NCBI GenBank assembly: GCA_902557845.1 | Contig: CACEBX010000001.1 | Span: 116,941 to 180,940 of the forward strand | Direction: 5' to 3' | DNA: 64,000 bases | DNA from: Rhodospirillaceae bacterium | GTDB taxonomy: Bacteria; Pseudomonadota; Alphaproteobacteria; TMED109 | In this document: positions 28,041-37,566 of the stretch, piece after piece | Layout: the number at the start of each line of letters is the position of its first letter | Position numbering within the stretch: the first letter of the stretch is position 1 | Program-made: the position numbers and the translations under genes | Notes under the pieces: generated by a model | The model's input: the letters and a program-made list of their open reading frames with translations, nothing else | Databases searched by the model: none | Told to the model about the DNA's origin: nothing

Positions 28041-29203
28041 ATTGATTTTTTTATTAGGTCATCATATCTCAATATAAAATCTTCATAAATTTTTTGTAAA
28101 GATACAAGGTCTTTTATTAAAACATTTTCATTAATTTGATGCATTGTTTTTCCTACTGCGCCAAATTCTATTACAGGGCATATATCTTTTATAAACCTTG
28201 CGTCTGAAGTACCTCCAGTAGTAGAAAGTAAAGGGTTTTTTCCAGTGACATTTTTTACGGATTTAACGAAGGCTTTAACAAATGCATCTGGATTTGTGTA
28301 AAAAGGTTTATTAGATGAGATAATTTTTATAGAATATTTACAAGAATAACTATCACATATTTTTTTAATTATATTAAGGATTTGTTTTGTATTGTAACTG
28401 CTATTGAACCTAATATTAAGGCTAATTTCAGAAGATAAAGGTATTACATTGCTGGCTTTATTTCCTGTATCTATAGATGTGATTTCAAGATTAGATATAG
28501 GAAAGTTTTTTGCTTTTTTACTTAAATTTAAATTGCAGAGTTCGCTACAAATCTTGCTAGTATATGACATAGGGTTATCTGCTAAGTGAGGATATGCAAC
28601 ATGCCCCGGTTTCCCAATAACTTTTATTTTTAATGAAAGGCTTCCTCTTCTTCCTATTTTTATCATATCGCCTATGTTTTTAGGATTAGTAGGCTCTCCT
28701 ACAATGCAGTGATTAATTTTTATTTTCTTTTTTTTAATCCAAGATATTATTTTTTTTGTTCCATTTTCAGCAACCCCTTCTTCATCACCTGTTATCATTA
28801 AAGCTAATGAAAAACAAAGCTGCTTTTTGCTTAAAACATTTTCACATGCATTGATCCAAGCTGATATGGCTCCTTTCATATCAGACGCTCCTCTACCATA
28901 AATTTTTTCTTTAGTAACTTTTCCGATGAAGGGATCATATTTCCATGAGTTCAAATCTCCGGGAGGGACTACATCTGTGTGGCCCGCAAAACATAAAGTT
29001 CTATTATTTTTATTACTGCATTTGAGAATGGAGAATAAATTCAATACTTTTTCATGTCTTTTAGATTCGAATAGTAGTTCTGTGTTTTTAAACCCTAGAC
29101 TAGATAATTTTTTTTTTAATAAGTTAATTGCACCATCATCAATGGGAGTAACAGATTTCTTTTCTATGAGAGTTCTTGTAAAGTTAATAAGTTTTGTTTC
29201 CAT
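28037..29203 (-). CDS. dapE: Succinyl-diaminopimelate desuccinylase
   Basis: Zinc-dependent hydrolase of the succinylase branch of lysine/diaminopimelate synthesis. The 388-residue M20-family protein shows CFAGHTDVVPPGD (His75 and Asp77), GRGASDMKGAI with the bridging Asp, TGDEEGVAENGT with the catalytic Glu pair, and STTGGTSDARF near the C-terminus. In other alphaproteobacteria dapE and truA are also neighbours. Complete and typical length. Confidence 0.95.
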   Translation of the reverse strand: METKLINFTRTLIEKKSVTPIDDGAINLLKKKLSSLGFKNTELLFESKRHEKVLNLFSILKCSNKNNRTLCFAGHTDVVPPGDLNSWKYDPFIGKVTKEKIYGRGASDMKGAISAWINACENVLSKKQLCFSLALMITGDEEGVAENGTKKIISWIKKKKIKINHCIVGEPTNPKNIGDMIKIGRRGSLSLKIKVIGKPGHVAYPHLADNPMSYTSKICSELCNLNLSKKAKNFPISNLEITSIDTGNKASNVIPLSSEISLNIRFNSSYNTKQILNIIKKICDSYSCKYSIKIISSNKPFYTNPDAFVKAFVKSVKNVTGKNPLLSTTGGTSDARFIKDICPVIEFGAVGKTMHQINENVLIKDLVSLQKIYEDFILRYDDLIKKSI

Positions 29204-29271
29204 AAATATATATATAGTTTATTATTTTGAAAAATGCTTTAAAATTATCACTTTATTTAAAAAAGAGACTA

Positions 29272-30417
29272 ATGAAAAAAATTTTACTTTTGGGAAGTGG
29301 TGAGCTGGGTAAAGAGTTTGCTATTAGTGCTCAAAGACTAGGGTGTGATATAATTGCATGCGACTCTTATCCTAATGCTCCAGCAATGCAAGTAGCTGAC
29401 TGCTTTAAAGTTTTTGATATGTTAGACCCTAATAAGCTAAAGGATGCAGTAAAAGAATTTAATCCTGATTTTATAGTTCCAGAGATTGAGGCAATTAGAA
29501 CCCAAGAACTATTAAAACTTGAAGAACAAGGTTTTAATATTGTGCCATCAGCTAGAGCTGTAAATCTAACTATGAATAGAGATGAAATAAGGAACAGAGC
29601 AACTGCATTAGGAATAAGAACAGCTAAATATGAGTATGCATCAAATATAAAGGAATTGATAGCTGCTACTCAAAAAATAGGGTTTCCTTGTATTGTTAAG
29701 CCCGTAATGTCTTCTTCTGGAAAGGGACAAACTAAACTCTATGGAGAAAATAATGTCGAAAATGCTTGGGATGAGGCAGCAAGAAACATGAGAGGAGATA
29801 GGGCCAAGGTAATAGTAGAAGAGTTTATAGTTTTCAATTCAGAGATAACGCTTTTGACAGTAAAGCAGAAAAAAGGAGAGACACTTTTTTGCTCCCCTAT
29901 AGGACATACGCAATCAGAGGGCGATTATATAGAAAGCTGGCAACCTTTTGATATTAACGAAGATCTTTTAAATCAGGCACAAAATATCTCTAAAGTTATC
30001 ACCGATGATTTAGGAGGTTATGGAATATTTGGAGTTGAATTCTTCGTATTAGAAAATGAAGTTATATTTAGTGAACTTAGTCCTAGGCCACACGATACAG
30101 GGATGGTTACCATGTTTACTCAAAATTTGAATGAGTTTGACCTTCATTTAAGAGCTTTATTAGAACTACCTATACCAAATATCCTACTTTTAAGAAAGGG
30201 CTATAGCACTGTTATTAAAGCTGGTGATGATATGCCTAAAAATTCTAAATATGAAATAAAAGGCTTAGAAAAAGCCTTACTTATAAATAATGTAGATGTA
30301 AGAATTTTTGGAAAATCAAAAGCTTGGCCTGGTAGAAGGTTAGGAGTTATTCTTTCTAGTGAAAAAGAAAATGGAGAAGCGGCTAAAAAATTTATAAGTA
30401 TAGTAAAAAGTAAATAA
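29272..30417 (+). CDS. purT: Formate-dependent GAR transformylase (PurT)
   Basis: ATP-grasp enzyme that makes formylglycinamide ribonucleotide from GAR, formate and ATP in purine synthesis. I start at the ATG at 29272 (MKKILLLGSGELGKEF), preceded by AAAGAGAC; the frame extends upstream to 29227 but that adds 15 non-conserved residues. The 381-residue product has the ATP-grasp PCIVKPVMSSSGKGQ strand-loop, EEFIVFNSEITLLTV and the metal site SELSPRPHDTGMVT. With purH later in the window it contributes to de novo purine synthesis. Confidence 0.95.
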   Translation: MKKILLLGSGELGKEFAISAQRLGCDIIACDSYPNAPAMQVADCFKVFDMLDPNKLKDAVKEFNPDFIVPEIEAIRTQELLKLEEQGFNIVPSARAVNLTMNRDEIRNRATALGIRTAKYEYASNIKELIAATQKIGFPCIVKPVMSSSGKGQTKLYGENNVENAWDEAARNMRGDRAKVIVEEFIVFNSEITLLTVKQKKGETLFCSPIGHTQSEGDYIESWQPFDINEDLLNQAQNISKVITDDLGGYGIFGVEFFVLENEVIFSELSPRPHDTGMVTMFTQNLNEFDLHLRALLELPIPNILLLRKGYSTVIKAGDDMPKNSKYEIKGLEKALLINNVDVRIFGKSKAWPGRRLGVILSSEKENGEAAKKFISIVKSK

Positions 30418-30434
30418 ATAATTAGACTAATCTT

Positions 30435-30902
30435 ATGTTTTTAAGAAATTTTTTTTTTATTTTTCTTATTATTTGCTTTTTTGGAAAAAGTGTATCTGGG
30501 AAAGAATATATTTTTAAATGGTTTAATAATGTAAACATTTTAGACTCTTTGGAGTTTTTTGATAAATCTAAATATCAATTAACTCTAGCCGAAGGTTCTT
30601 GGGAAGACAATGAGGGCAACTATGGAGTTTTAAAATGTCTGGGGCCAATTAAAGTTAATTCAGAAGGAAAAGCAAACTTAGAAGTGGTTTGTAAAGGTTT
30701 TGATCATTTAGAAAATAAATTTTCTATTATATTAATCAGAAAATCTGATTATGACGAGGGAATAGGTGAAGCTATTTATACATATGGGACAGGAAGATAT
30801 AAATCTTTAGTAGATATGAAATGCAAGTATGCTATTAAATATATAAATAGGTCACAAAAGGTTGTTATAGGCATATATGTAAATGAATTATTGGTTGTTT
30901 AA
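30435..30902 (+). CDS. Secreted protein of unknown function
   Basis: The 155-residue predicted exported protein has an N-terminal hydrophobic signal (FFFIFLIICFFGKSVSG, cleavage near SGK). The mature domain is probably beta-rich, with lysine and aromatic residues, two cysteines (KCLGPIK, VVCKGFD) that could form a disulfide and a third Cys near the C-terminus. No family is recognised. It overlaps the EVE-domain gene by 20 bp and likely shares its transcript with purT upstream. Confidence 0.6.
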   Translation: MFLRNFFFIFLIICFFGKSVSGKEYIFKWFNNVNILDSLEFFDKSKYQLTLAEGSWEDNEGNYGVLKCLGPIKVNSEGKANLEVVCKGFDHLENKFSIILIRKSDYDEGIGEAIYTYGTGRYKSLVDMKCKYAIKYINRSQKVVIGIYVNELLVV

Positions 30903-31305
30903 AAGCGAGCCTTCTAGTTGGTCTTGGGATGATCAGAGAAAGGCAGGAAAGAAGGGCGAAGGTTGGGATGGTGTCAGAAACTATCAGGCCTCAAATAATA
31001 TGAAAAAAATGAAATTAGGAGATTATGGATTTTTTTATCATTCAGTTTCTGATAAAAAAATAGTGGGAGTAGTTGAAGTTATGAAAGAATATCATCCAGA
31101 TCCAACAGATAAATCAAATAAGTTTGGGATGGTTAGAGTAAGAGCTTTGAGAAGTTTGCCTGTTCCTGTAACATTAAGTGATATAAAAACAAATAAGGCT
31201 TTAATAGAATTTCAAATGATTAAACAATCAAGATTATCAGTTGTTCCAGTTACAAAACAAGAGTGGAATGTAATTTGTAAAATGGCCAATTTAAAAAATT
31301 TATAA
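30883..31305 (+). CDS. EVE-domain protein
   Basis: The 140-residue EVE (PUA-like) protein opens with MNYWLFKSEPSSWSWDDQ and contains GWDGVRNYQASNNMKKMKLGDYGFFYHS and IVGVVEV, the classic EVE pattern. This fold binds modified bases in DNA or RNA; the bacterial targets are mostly unproven. The start ATG lies inside the end of the preceding secreted-protein gene. The protein is single-domain and full length. Confidence 0.93.
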   Translation: MNYWLFKSEPSSWSWDDQRKAGKKGEGWDGVRNYQASNNMKKMKLGDYGFFYHSVSDKKIVGVVEVMKEYHPDPTDKSNKFGMVRVRALRSLPVPVTLSDIKTNKALIEFQMIKQSRLSVVPVTKQEWNVICKMANLKNL

Positions 31306-31338
31306 TTATACTATAATAGTAAAGTGGAGTAATTTAAA

Positions 31339-33273
31339 ATGAGCGATATATATAAAACACCTAGTAATTATGCTTCTGAGATATTGGTAGATAAAGAAGA
31401 ATATGCCAAAATGTACAACGAATCAATTAATGACCCTGAAGGTTTTTGGGAAAAGCAATCCAAAAGAATAAATTGGATAAAAAATTTTACCAAAGTTAAA
31501 AATATTAGTTACAGTAAGGATAATCTTTATATAAAGTGGTTTGAAGATGGCTCACTAAATGTAGCGGCAAATTGTATAGACAGACATACTAAAGATAAAG
31601 GGGATAAAGTCGCCTTAATATGGCAAGGAGATGATCCTAAAGATGTAAAAAAAATAACTTATTCGGTTTTGTTATCAGAAGTCTCTTTAATGGGAAATAT
31701 ATTACTGAAGCATGGTGTAAAAAAGGGAGATAGAGTAACAATTTATATGCCAATGATACCTGAGGCAGTATACGCGATGTTATCTTGTGCAAGGATTGGG
31801 GCAGTGCATTCAGTTGTTTTTGGAGGTTTTTCTCCAGAGTCTCTAGCCGATAGAATTAAAGACTGTGAGTCTGATTTTGTAATTACAGCTGACGAGTCAA
31901 TTAGAGGAGGAAAAATATTTCCACTTAAAAAAAATGTAGATGACGCTATAGAAAAAGTGGGAGGGGTTAGGAATGTTCTGGTAGTTAGAAGAACCGGCGG
32001 TAAAATAAACTTTGATGAGACTAGAGATATTTGGTGGCATGAAGAAAAAAATAAAGTGGATAACTTTTGCAAGCCTGTTGAAGTAAATGCTGAAGATCCA
32101 TTATTTATTTTATATACATCGGGCTCAACTGGAAAACCTAAAGGGGTACTTCATACTTCAGGAGGGTACTTGGTTTATGCTTCAATGACCCATGAATATA
32201 TTTTTAACTACAAGGAAAATGATATTTATTGGTGTACAGCAGATGTGGGTTGGATTACAGGACATTCTTATATAGTTTATGGACCGTTAGCCAATGGTGC
32301 TACAACCTTAATCTATGAAGGTTTACCAAATTATCCAGATGCTTCTAGGTTTTGGGATATCTGTGATAAACATAATGTAAATATTTTTTATACTGCACCT
32401 ACAGCATTAAGGGCAATAATGAGAGAGGGTGACGAGTATGTAAAGAAAACTTCTAGAAAAAGCCTAAAGTTACTAGGAACAGTTGGAGAGCCTATTAATC
32501 CAGAAGCCTGGAAATGGTATTATGATGTAGTAGGAGATGGAAATTGTCCGATTGTTGATACTTGGTGGCAAACAGAAACCGGAGGAATTTTAATTTCACC
32601 ATTACCAGGAGCTAATGATATGAAGCCAGGTTCTGCAACAATTCCTTTTTTTGGAATTCAGCCTGCTATAGTAGACAAACAGTCAACAGTATTAGAAGGA
32701 ATGGCAGAGGGAAATTTGGTAATTACAGATAGTTGGCCAGGACAAATGAGAACAGTCTATGGAGATCATCAAAGATTTATTGATACATATTTTTCCACTT
32801 TTGAAAATGTCTACTTTACAGGTGATGGAGCAAAAAGAGATGAAGACGGATACTATTGGATCACCGGAAGAGTAGATGATGTGATTAATGTATCAGGACA
32901 TAGATTAGGAACAGCCGAAATAGAAAGTGCATTGGTATCACACGACTTGGTTACAGAAGCTGCTGTCGTAGGATATCCTCATGATATAAAGGGACAAGCT
33001 ATTTATGCTTATGTAACTCTTAAGTCTGGGCATGAGGGAGATAATGAATTAATTCAAGATTTATTAAAAACAGTAAGCATTGTAATCAGCCCAATAGCTA
33101 AGCCAGAGCATATTCAATGGGCCCCTAATTTGCCAAAAACTAGGTCAGGAAAAATAATGAGAAGGATATTAAGAAAAATTGCCGCCAATGAAATTTCTAA
33201 CCTTGGAGACACTTCTACATTAGCAGATCCTGGAGCAGTTAAGGAATTAATAGAAAATAGACTTATAAAATAG
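31339..33273 (+). CDS. acs: Acetyl-CoA synthetase
   Basis: AMP-forming acetate activation to acetyl-CoA. The 644-residue length is typical of Acs. Motifs: [20 protein letters not shown] (A3), [13 protein letters not shown] (A5), [39 protein letters not shown] (A7-A8) and [14 protein letters not shown], whose lysine is the conserved acetylation site controlling Acs elsewhere. A GTGGAG ribosome binding site precedes the ATG. It allows growth on acetate and scavenging of overflow acetate. Confidence 0.97.
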   Translation: MSDIYKTPSNYASEILVDKEEYAKMYNESINDPEGFWEKQSKRINWIKNFTKVKNISYSKDNLYIKWFEDGSLNVAANCIDRHTKDKGDKVALIWQGDDPKDVKKITYSVLLSEVSLMGNILLKHGVKKGDRVTIYMPMIPEAVYAMLSCARIGAVHSVVFGGFSPESLADRIKDCESDFVITADESIRGGKIFPLKKNVDDAIEKVGGVRNVLVVRRTGGKINFDETRDIWWHEEKNKVDNFCKPVEVNAEDPLFILYTSGSTGKPKGVLHTSGGYLVYASMTHEYIFNYKENDIYWCTADVGWITGHSYIVYGPLANGATTLIYEGLPNYPDASRFWDICDKHNVNIFYTAPTALRAIMREGDEYVKKTSRKSLKLLGTVGEPINPEAWKWYYDVVGDGNCPIVDTWWQTETGGILISPLPGANDMKPGSATIPFFGIQPAIVDKQSTVLEGMAEGNLVITDSWPGQMRTVYGDHQRFIDTYFSTFENVYFTGDGAKRDEDGYYWITGRVDDVINVSGHRLGTAEIESALVSHDLVTEAAVVGYPHDIKGQAIYAYVTLKSGHEGDNELIQDLLKTVSIVISPIAKPEHIQWAPNLPKTRSGKIMRRILRKIAANEISNLGDTSTLADPGAVKELIENRLIK

Positions 33274-33298
33274 GTTAAAGTAATTATAGGAGAAAATA

Positions 33299-33751
33299 AT
33301 GGAAAAAGATTATTTAAAAGTATACTTGTCTGGTGAAATACACTCTAAATGGAGAGAAGTCATACAAAAGAAAGTTTTAGATATGAAGCTGCAAATAAAT
33401 TTATTATCTCCAGTCACAGACCATTTAGCCAGTGATGATTGTGGAGTTAAAATTCTAGGAGAAGAACAAAAAAAGTTTTGGCATGATTATAAAGGAGCTG
33501 GAATTAATTCTATCAGGACTAAGAATATGATAGAAAAGTCTGATATTGTAATTGTAAAGTTTGGAGACAAATATAGACAGTGGAATGCAGCTTTTGATGC
33601 TGGGATGGCAGTTACATTAGGAAAGTCTCTTATCACATTGCATGAAGAAAGTTTAGACCATGCTTTAAAAGAAATAGATGCGGCATCTAGTGCAGTGTGT
33701 AGAACAGAAGAACAAGTAATAGAAACTTTACAGTACGTTACAAGAAGTTAG
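33299..33751 (+). CDS. YtoQ-family protein
   Basis: The 150-residue soluble protein begins KVYLSGEIHSKWRE and continues with SPVTDHLASDDCG, then IEKSDIVIVKFGDKYRQWNAAFDAGMAVTLGKSLI. That layout matches the YtoQ family, a branch of the nucleoside 2-deoxyribosyltransferase-like fold. No biochemical role is established. A good ribosome binding site (TAGGAGA) precedes the ATG 25 bp after acs, so the two may share a transcript. Confidence 0.88.
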   Translation: MEKDYLKVYLSGEIHSKWREVIQKKVLDMKLQINLLSPVTDHLASDDCGVKILGEEQKKFWHDYKGAGINSIRTKNMIEKSDIVIVKFGDKYRQWNAAFDAGMAVTLGKSLITLHEESLDHALKEIDAASSAVCRTEEQVIETLQYVTRS

Positions 33752-33793
33752 ATAAAATAGATAAACTTATTTCTGTAATATTGTAAAAAAAAA

Positions 33794-33940
33794 TCAAAAA
33801 TCTGATACCCTGCCTTTTACTTCCCAGTCACCATATCTAGTAGGTTCAGGACCTTTTGGTCCTCCAATTTCTTTAAATATTTTTTTTTTAATTTTTTTCT
33901 TTTTTAAAATAATTTTTTCTTTTTCTTGTTTTTTATTCAT
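33794..33940 (-). CDS. Succinate dehydrogenase assembly factor 4 (DUF1674)
   Basis: A 48-residue protein read from ATG at 33940-33938 to TGA at 33796-33794. A lysine-rich N-terminus is followed by [20 protein letters not shown] and a final SDF, the diagnostic C-terminal signature of SdhAF4/DUF1674. In mitochondria this family helps mature the flavoprotein subunit of succinate dehydrogenase. In alphaproteobacteria it often sits beside rsmB, as here (divergent, 13-bp gap). No sdh genes are in the window. Confidence 0.9.
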   Translation of the reverse strand: MNKKQEKEKIILKKKKIKKKIFKEIGGPKGPEPTRYGDWEVKGRVSDF

Positions 33941-33953
33941 AATATAAACTTAT

Positions 33954-35246
33954 ATGAAAAAAATAGATAAGACTAGGATTTTAATTTTAAAAGGAATTTC
34001 CCAACATTTAAGAGGAGTTCCTCTTAAAAAAATAAATGATTACTACAATAATTATTTTAAAAAAAACAATCTATCAGAAAAAGATATATCTTTTGTAACT
34101 TACTTTACCAATATAGCAATAAGACATAGAGGCCAAATTGAGACCATAATCAGACATTATATAAAAAAAAACCTTCCAAAAAACATTCTAGAAATTAAAG
34201 CTGGTTTAATGTTAGGAGTAGCTCAAATATTTTTTTCTGAAATACCATCTTATGCTTTGGTGGATAGTACAGTTAATTTATTTCAAGGTAAAATTAAAAA
34301 ATGGAGGAGTCTAGCTAATGCTGTTTTAAGGAAAATTAATACAGAGAAAAATAGTTTAGAAAAAATTAAAAATAATTTAATGCTTTCTATTCCAGGTTGG
34401 CTATATACAGACTGGAAAAATCAATATGGAGAAAAAAATGTTAAAAAACTTCTAGAAGTTTTTCAGAATGAACCAGGGCTAGATTTAAGAGTAAAAAATA
34501 AAATAGACCATTGGGTTTCTGTATTAGGAGGAATTAAATTAGGTCACAACACAGTAAGAGTTTTTAATAAAGGAAATGTAGAAAGCTATAAGGGGTATAA
34601 AGAAGGAAGTTGGTGGGTTCAAGATATTGCAGCTCAATTGCCAGTAACAATAATGGGAAATATTAAAAGAAAAAATATTTTAGATTTGTGTTCTGCTCCA
34701 GGAGGAAAAACTTTACAGATGCTAAGCCAAGGTGCATATGTTAAAGCAATTGAGGCTTCGAAGGAAAGATCAGACATGCTTTTAAAAAATATAAATAGAA
34801 TAAATTTATCAAAAAAATTTAAAGTTGAAGTAATTGATTTGATGTATTTAGAATCAAAAGAAAAGTATGATATCGTATTACTTGATGCGCCATGTTCTGG
34901 AACAGGTACATTTAGAAAAAATCCAGATGTCGTATGGATAAAAAATAAAAATGACGTTATTAAAAATGCAAAAAACCAAAAAAAGCTTTTAATTAAAGCA
35001 TTAAGTTTTGTTAAAAAAAAAGGTTTTCTTATTTATAGCAATTGTTCATTGCAGCACGAAGAAGGTGAGAACTTAATTAAAGATTTAGTTAATAAAAATA
35101 TCATACAATTAGATATAATTAATGAAAAAGAAATTTCTGGCTATCCTAAAGAAATAATTAATAAAGGATTGATAAGAACTCTCCCTTACATGTATAATGG
35201 AGGAATGGATGGTTTCTTTATAGCAAGAATTAAAAAAATAATATAG
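33954..35246 (+). CDS. rsmB: 16S rRNA (cytosine-967-C5)-methyltransferase
   Basis: RsmB/Sun-type methyltransferase with an N-terminal NusB-like RNA-binding domain (residues about 1-140) and a C-terminal SAM-dependent Rossmann domain. Motifs: LDLCSAPGGKTLQM for SAM, LDAPCSGTGTFRKNPD (motif IV) and YSNCSLQHEEGENLI (motif VI with the catalytic cysteine). The 430-residue length is normal. It starts the rsmB-rpe-heparinase unit, and the rpe start follows by 7 bp. Confidence 0.93.
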   Translation: MKKIDKTRILILKGISQHLRGVPLKKINDYYNNYFKKNNLSEKDISFVTYFTNIAIRHRGQIETIIRHYIKKNLPKNILEIKAGLMLGVAQIFFSEIPSYALVDSTVNLFQGKIKKWRSLANAVLRKINTEKNSLEKIKNNLMLSIPGWLYTDWKNQYGEKNVKKLLEVFQNEPGLDLRVKNKIDHWVSVLGGIKLGHNTVRVFNKGNVESYKGYKEGSWWVQDIAAQLPVTIMGNIKRKNILDLCSAPGGKTLQMLSQGAYVKAIEASKERSDMLLKNINRINLSKKFKVEVIDLMYLESKEKYDIVLLDAPCSGTGTFRKNPDVVWIKNKNDVIKNAKNQKKLLIKALSFVKKKGFLIYSNCSLQHEEGENLIKDLVNKNIIQLDIINEKEISGYPKEIINKGLIRTLPYMYNGGMDGFFIARIKKII

Positions 35247-35253
35247 TGAGCAA

Positions 35254-35958
35254 ATGAAAAGAAATATTTATAAACCTAAAATTGCGGCTTCGATTTTATC
35301 AGCTGACTTTTCTATTTTAGGAAAAGAAGTAAAAGATGTTGATAAGGCTGGTGCAGATATTATTCATATTGATGTTATGGATGGTTTATTCGTTCCTAAT
35401 ATTACTATTGGACCTGATATTGTCTCTAGTATAAGAAGCTATAGTAAAAAAATATTTGATGTTCATCTAATGATTGAAAATCCTGCAAATTTTATAGACA
35501 ACTTTTACAAGGCAGGAGCTGATATTATTACCATACATATAGAAGCGGAAAGCCACCCTATCAGAACATTAGAATATATAAGGAGTTTAGGAATAAAAGC
35601 AGGCATTTCAATAAACCCTGGCACTAGTGAAGAAAATTTAAAATATTTATTAGATTATTGTGACTTAATTCTGGTAATGCTAGTAAACCCAGGATTTGGT
35701 GGGCAGAAAACTATAATGTCACAAGTAAAAAAATTGGATAACATTAAGCAGATGATTAAAAGGGAAAATAAAAAAAATATTTTATTGGAAGTAGATGGGG
35801 GAGTGAATATTAAGAACTTTGCTACATTAGTTGACGCAGGAGCAGATATTCTTGTTGCAGGAAGTTCAATATTTAATTCTGGGAAAAAAATGTACAATAA
35901 AAATATTAAAAACTTGAGAAACTCTTGGAAGAGAAGTGATATTAAAGAAAATTTTTAA
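35254..35958 (+). CDS. rpe: Ribulose-phosphate 3-epimerase
   Basis: Interconverts ribulose 5-phosphate and xylulose 5-phosphate in the pentose-phosphate pathway. TIM-barrel enzyme of 234 residues with AASILSADFSILGKEV, HIDVMDGLFVPNITIGP (metal His/Asp), VHLMIENP, MLVNPGFGGQ and EVDGGVNIKN, then AGSSIF. It lies between rsmB and the heparinase gene and overlaps the latter by 23 bp. Confidence 0.97.
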   Translation: MKRNIYKPKIAASILSADFSILGKEVKDVDKAGADIIHIDVMDGLFVPNITIGPDIVSSIRSYSKKIFDVHLMIENPANFIDNFYKAGADIITIHIEAESHPIRTLEYIRSLGIKAGISINPGTSEENLKYLLDYCDLILVMLVNPGFGGQKTIMSQVKKLDNIKQMIKRENKKNILLEVDGGVNIKNFATLVDAGADILVAGSSIFNSGKKMYNKNIKNLRNSWKRSDIKENF

Positions 35959-37561
35959 AAGAATTTTATTAAAAACGCCAATTTATGATTTTTATTTATC
36001 AAAAAATGACTTTTCTGAAATATTAATAACTCCTCATGATCCTTGGCCAGGTGATGCATCTATTGGAGAAAAAATTTTACAAGGAGATTTGAGTTTTTCC
36101 TCAAAAAAAAGGGAATTAAAATCTCAAAAGCTTTTATGGCAAATAAATAATAATAATAAAGATTTTTGGAATGAGGAAGTTCATACATTTAGTTGGCTTA
36201 GGCACCTAAAAGCAAGGTCGGGGCCGCTTGCTAGAAAGCAAGCAAGAAAGATTATTATAGATTGGTTGAAGAAAAATAATAGATGGAATGACAAAACTTG
36301 GCGACTTGATATTATTGCAAGAAGGATTTCTTCTTGGACTACAAATATAAGTTTTCTATTAGCGGATAAAGATGAAGAGTTTTCATCAATATTAAAGGAA
36401 AATCTTTTTAAGCAAATTAAACATCTGAATACTTTTACAACAAAAAATTCTTTAGATAAACTTGATAAAGTTTATGCAAAAGATGATAGCTCAGTAAAAA
36501 AATTCAAAATTTTAAGAGGTTTGATTTTAAGTGGAGTATGTTTTGAGGGAAGCCAAAAAAGTTATGTAAATAGTTTAGCTTTACTAAAAAATGAGATACT
36601 TAGTAATTTTAATGAAGAAGGTGTACATCTTAGCAGGCTTCCATCTGCTCAGCTTTCAATCTTAGGAGATCTTATTACCATTAGGGATATTATAATGGCT
36701 GCAAAAATAGACGTTCCAGAGTATTTATCTTCACAAATTAAAAAATCTGCTCATAGTTTAAGGTTCTTTAGAACACTAGATGGCACTTTAAGTACTTTTA
36801 ATGGCTCTAAAAGAGAAACAAAGTTTGTTATTGATAAAATTCTTAACGCAGCAGACGGGAAAGCTAGAGGAAAAGGACCATTAACTTTAATCAGTAGTGG
36901 CTATGTAAAATTACTAGTTCCTGAAGCATGTGTAATCATAGATACATTAGCTACAAATAATAAAGTATTTTCTAAAACTCCACATGCTTTAGAGGTTTAC
37001 GTCGGAAAGAATAGACTGTTAGGATCTTGTGGAAGCTCTTTTTCAAAAAATACAGAATGGAAAAATATTTTAAAATCAACTGCTGCTCATTCAACTGTTT
37101 CTTTAGAAGATTCTGACGCATTCATAGGAACTGACCTCAAACAGAAGACATTCTCAAAAAGATATACTAAGGATGGATCAGAATTGGTAGAGCTTATACA
37201 TTATGGGTACTTTAATAGATTTTCTAGTATATGTTTTAGAAAAATTGAACTCGGCAATAATGGAAAGAATATAGCAGGATTAGATAAAATCGAGAGTAAA
37301 AAATTAAATAAGTTTAATATTAGGTTTCACTTTTCCCCAGATATTAAAATATCTCTCTCATTGGATAAAAAATCAGTAGTTCTAGCTACAAAAGAACAAG
37401 GTTGGAGGTTCTTATATGAAGGACAAGCTAAGCTTAGTCTGGATCCAAGTATTTTTATTCAAGACGACGGGAAAATAAGCAGTACATTTCAAATAGTATT
37501 AAGTGGTTCAACAAAAAACCCTCAGACCAATATCCTGTGGGGATTTAAAAGAATTTCATAA
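35936..37561 (+). CDS. Heparinase II/III-like protein
   Basis: The 541-residue protein has an N-terminal helical toroid (HTFSWLRHLKARSGPLARKQARKIIIDWL) and a C-terminal beta-sandwich with the Hepar_II_III pattern (AAHSTVSLEDSDAF). Related genes lie between rsmB and purH in many alphaproteobacteria, but their substrate is not established; true heparin cleavage is unlikely. No signal peptide is visible. The start is a GTG at 35936 inside the end of rpe, which fits translational coupling. Confidence 0.88.
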   Translation: MILKKIFKRILLKTPIYDFYLSKNDFSEILITPHDPWPGDASIGEKILQGDLSFSSKKRELKSQKLLWQINNNNKDFWNEEVHTFSWLRHLKARSGPLARKQARKIIIDWLKKNNRWNDKTWRLDIIARRISSWTTNISFLLADKDEEFSSILKENLFKQIKHLNTFTTKNSLDKLDKVYAKDDSSVKKFKILRGLILSGVCFEGSQKSYVNSLALLKNEILSNFNEEGVHLSRLPSAQLSILGDLITIRDIIMAAKIDVPEYLSSQIKKSAHSLRFFRTLDGTLSTFNGSKRETKFVIDKILNAADGKARGKGPLTLISSGYVKLLVPEACVIIDTLATNNKVFSKTPHALEVYVGKNRLLGSCGSSFSKNTEWKNILKSTAAHSTVSLEDSDAFIGTDLKQKTFSKRYTKDGSELVELIHYGYFNRFSSICFRKIELGNNGKNIAGLDKIESKKLNKFNIRFHFSPDIKISLSLDKKSVVLATKEQGWRFLYEGQAKLSLDPSIFIQDDGKISSTFQIVLSGSTKNPQTNILWGFKRIS

Positions 37562-37566
37562 ACTTC

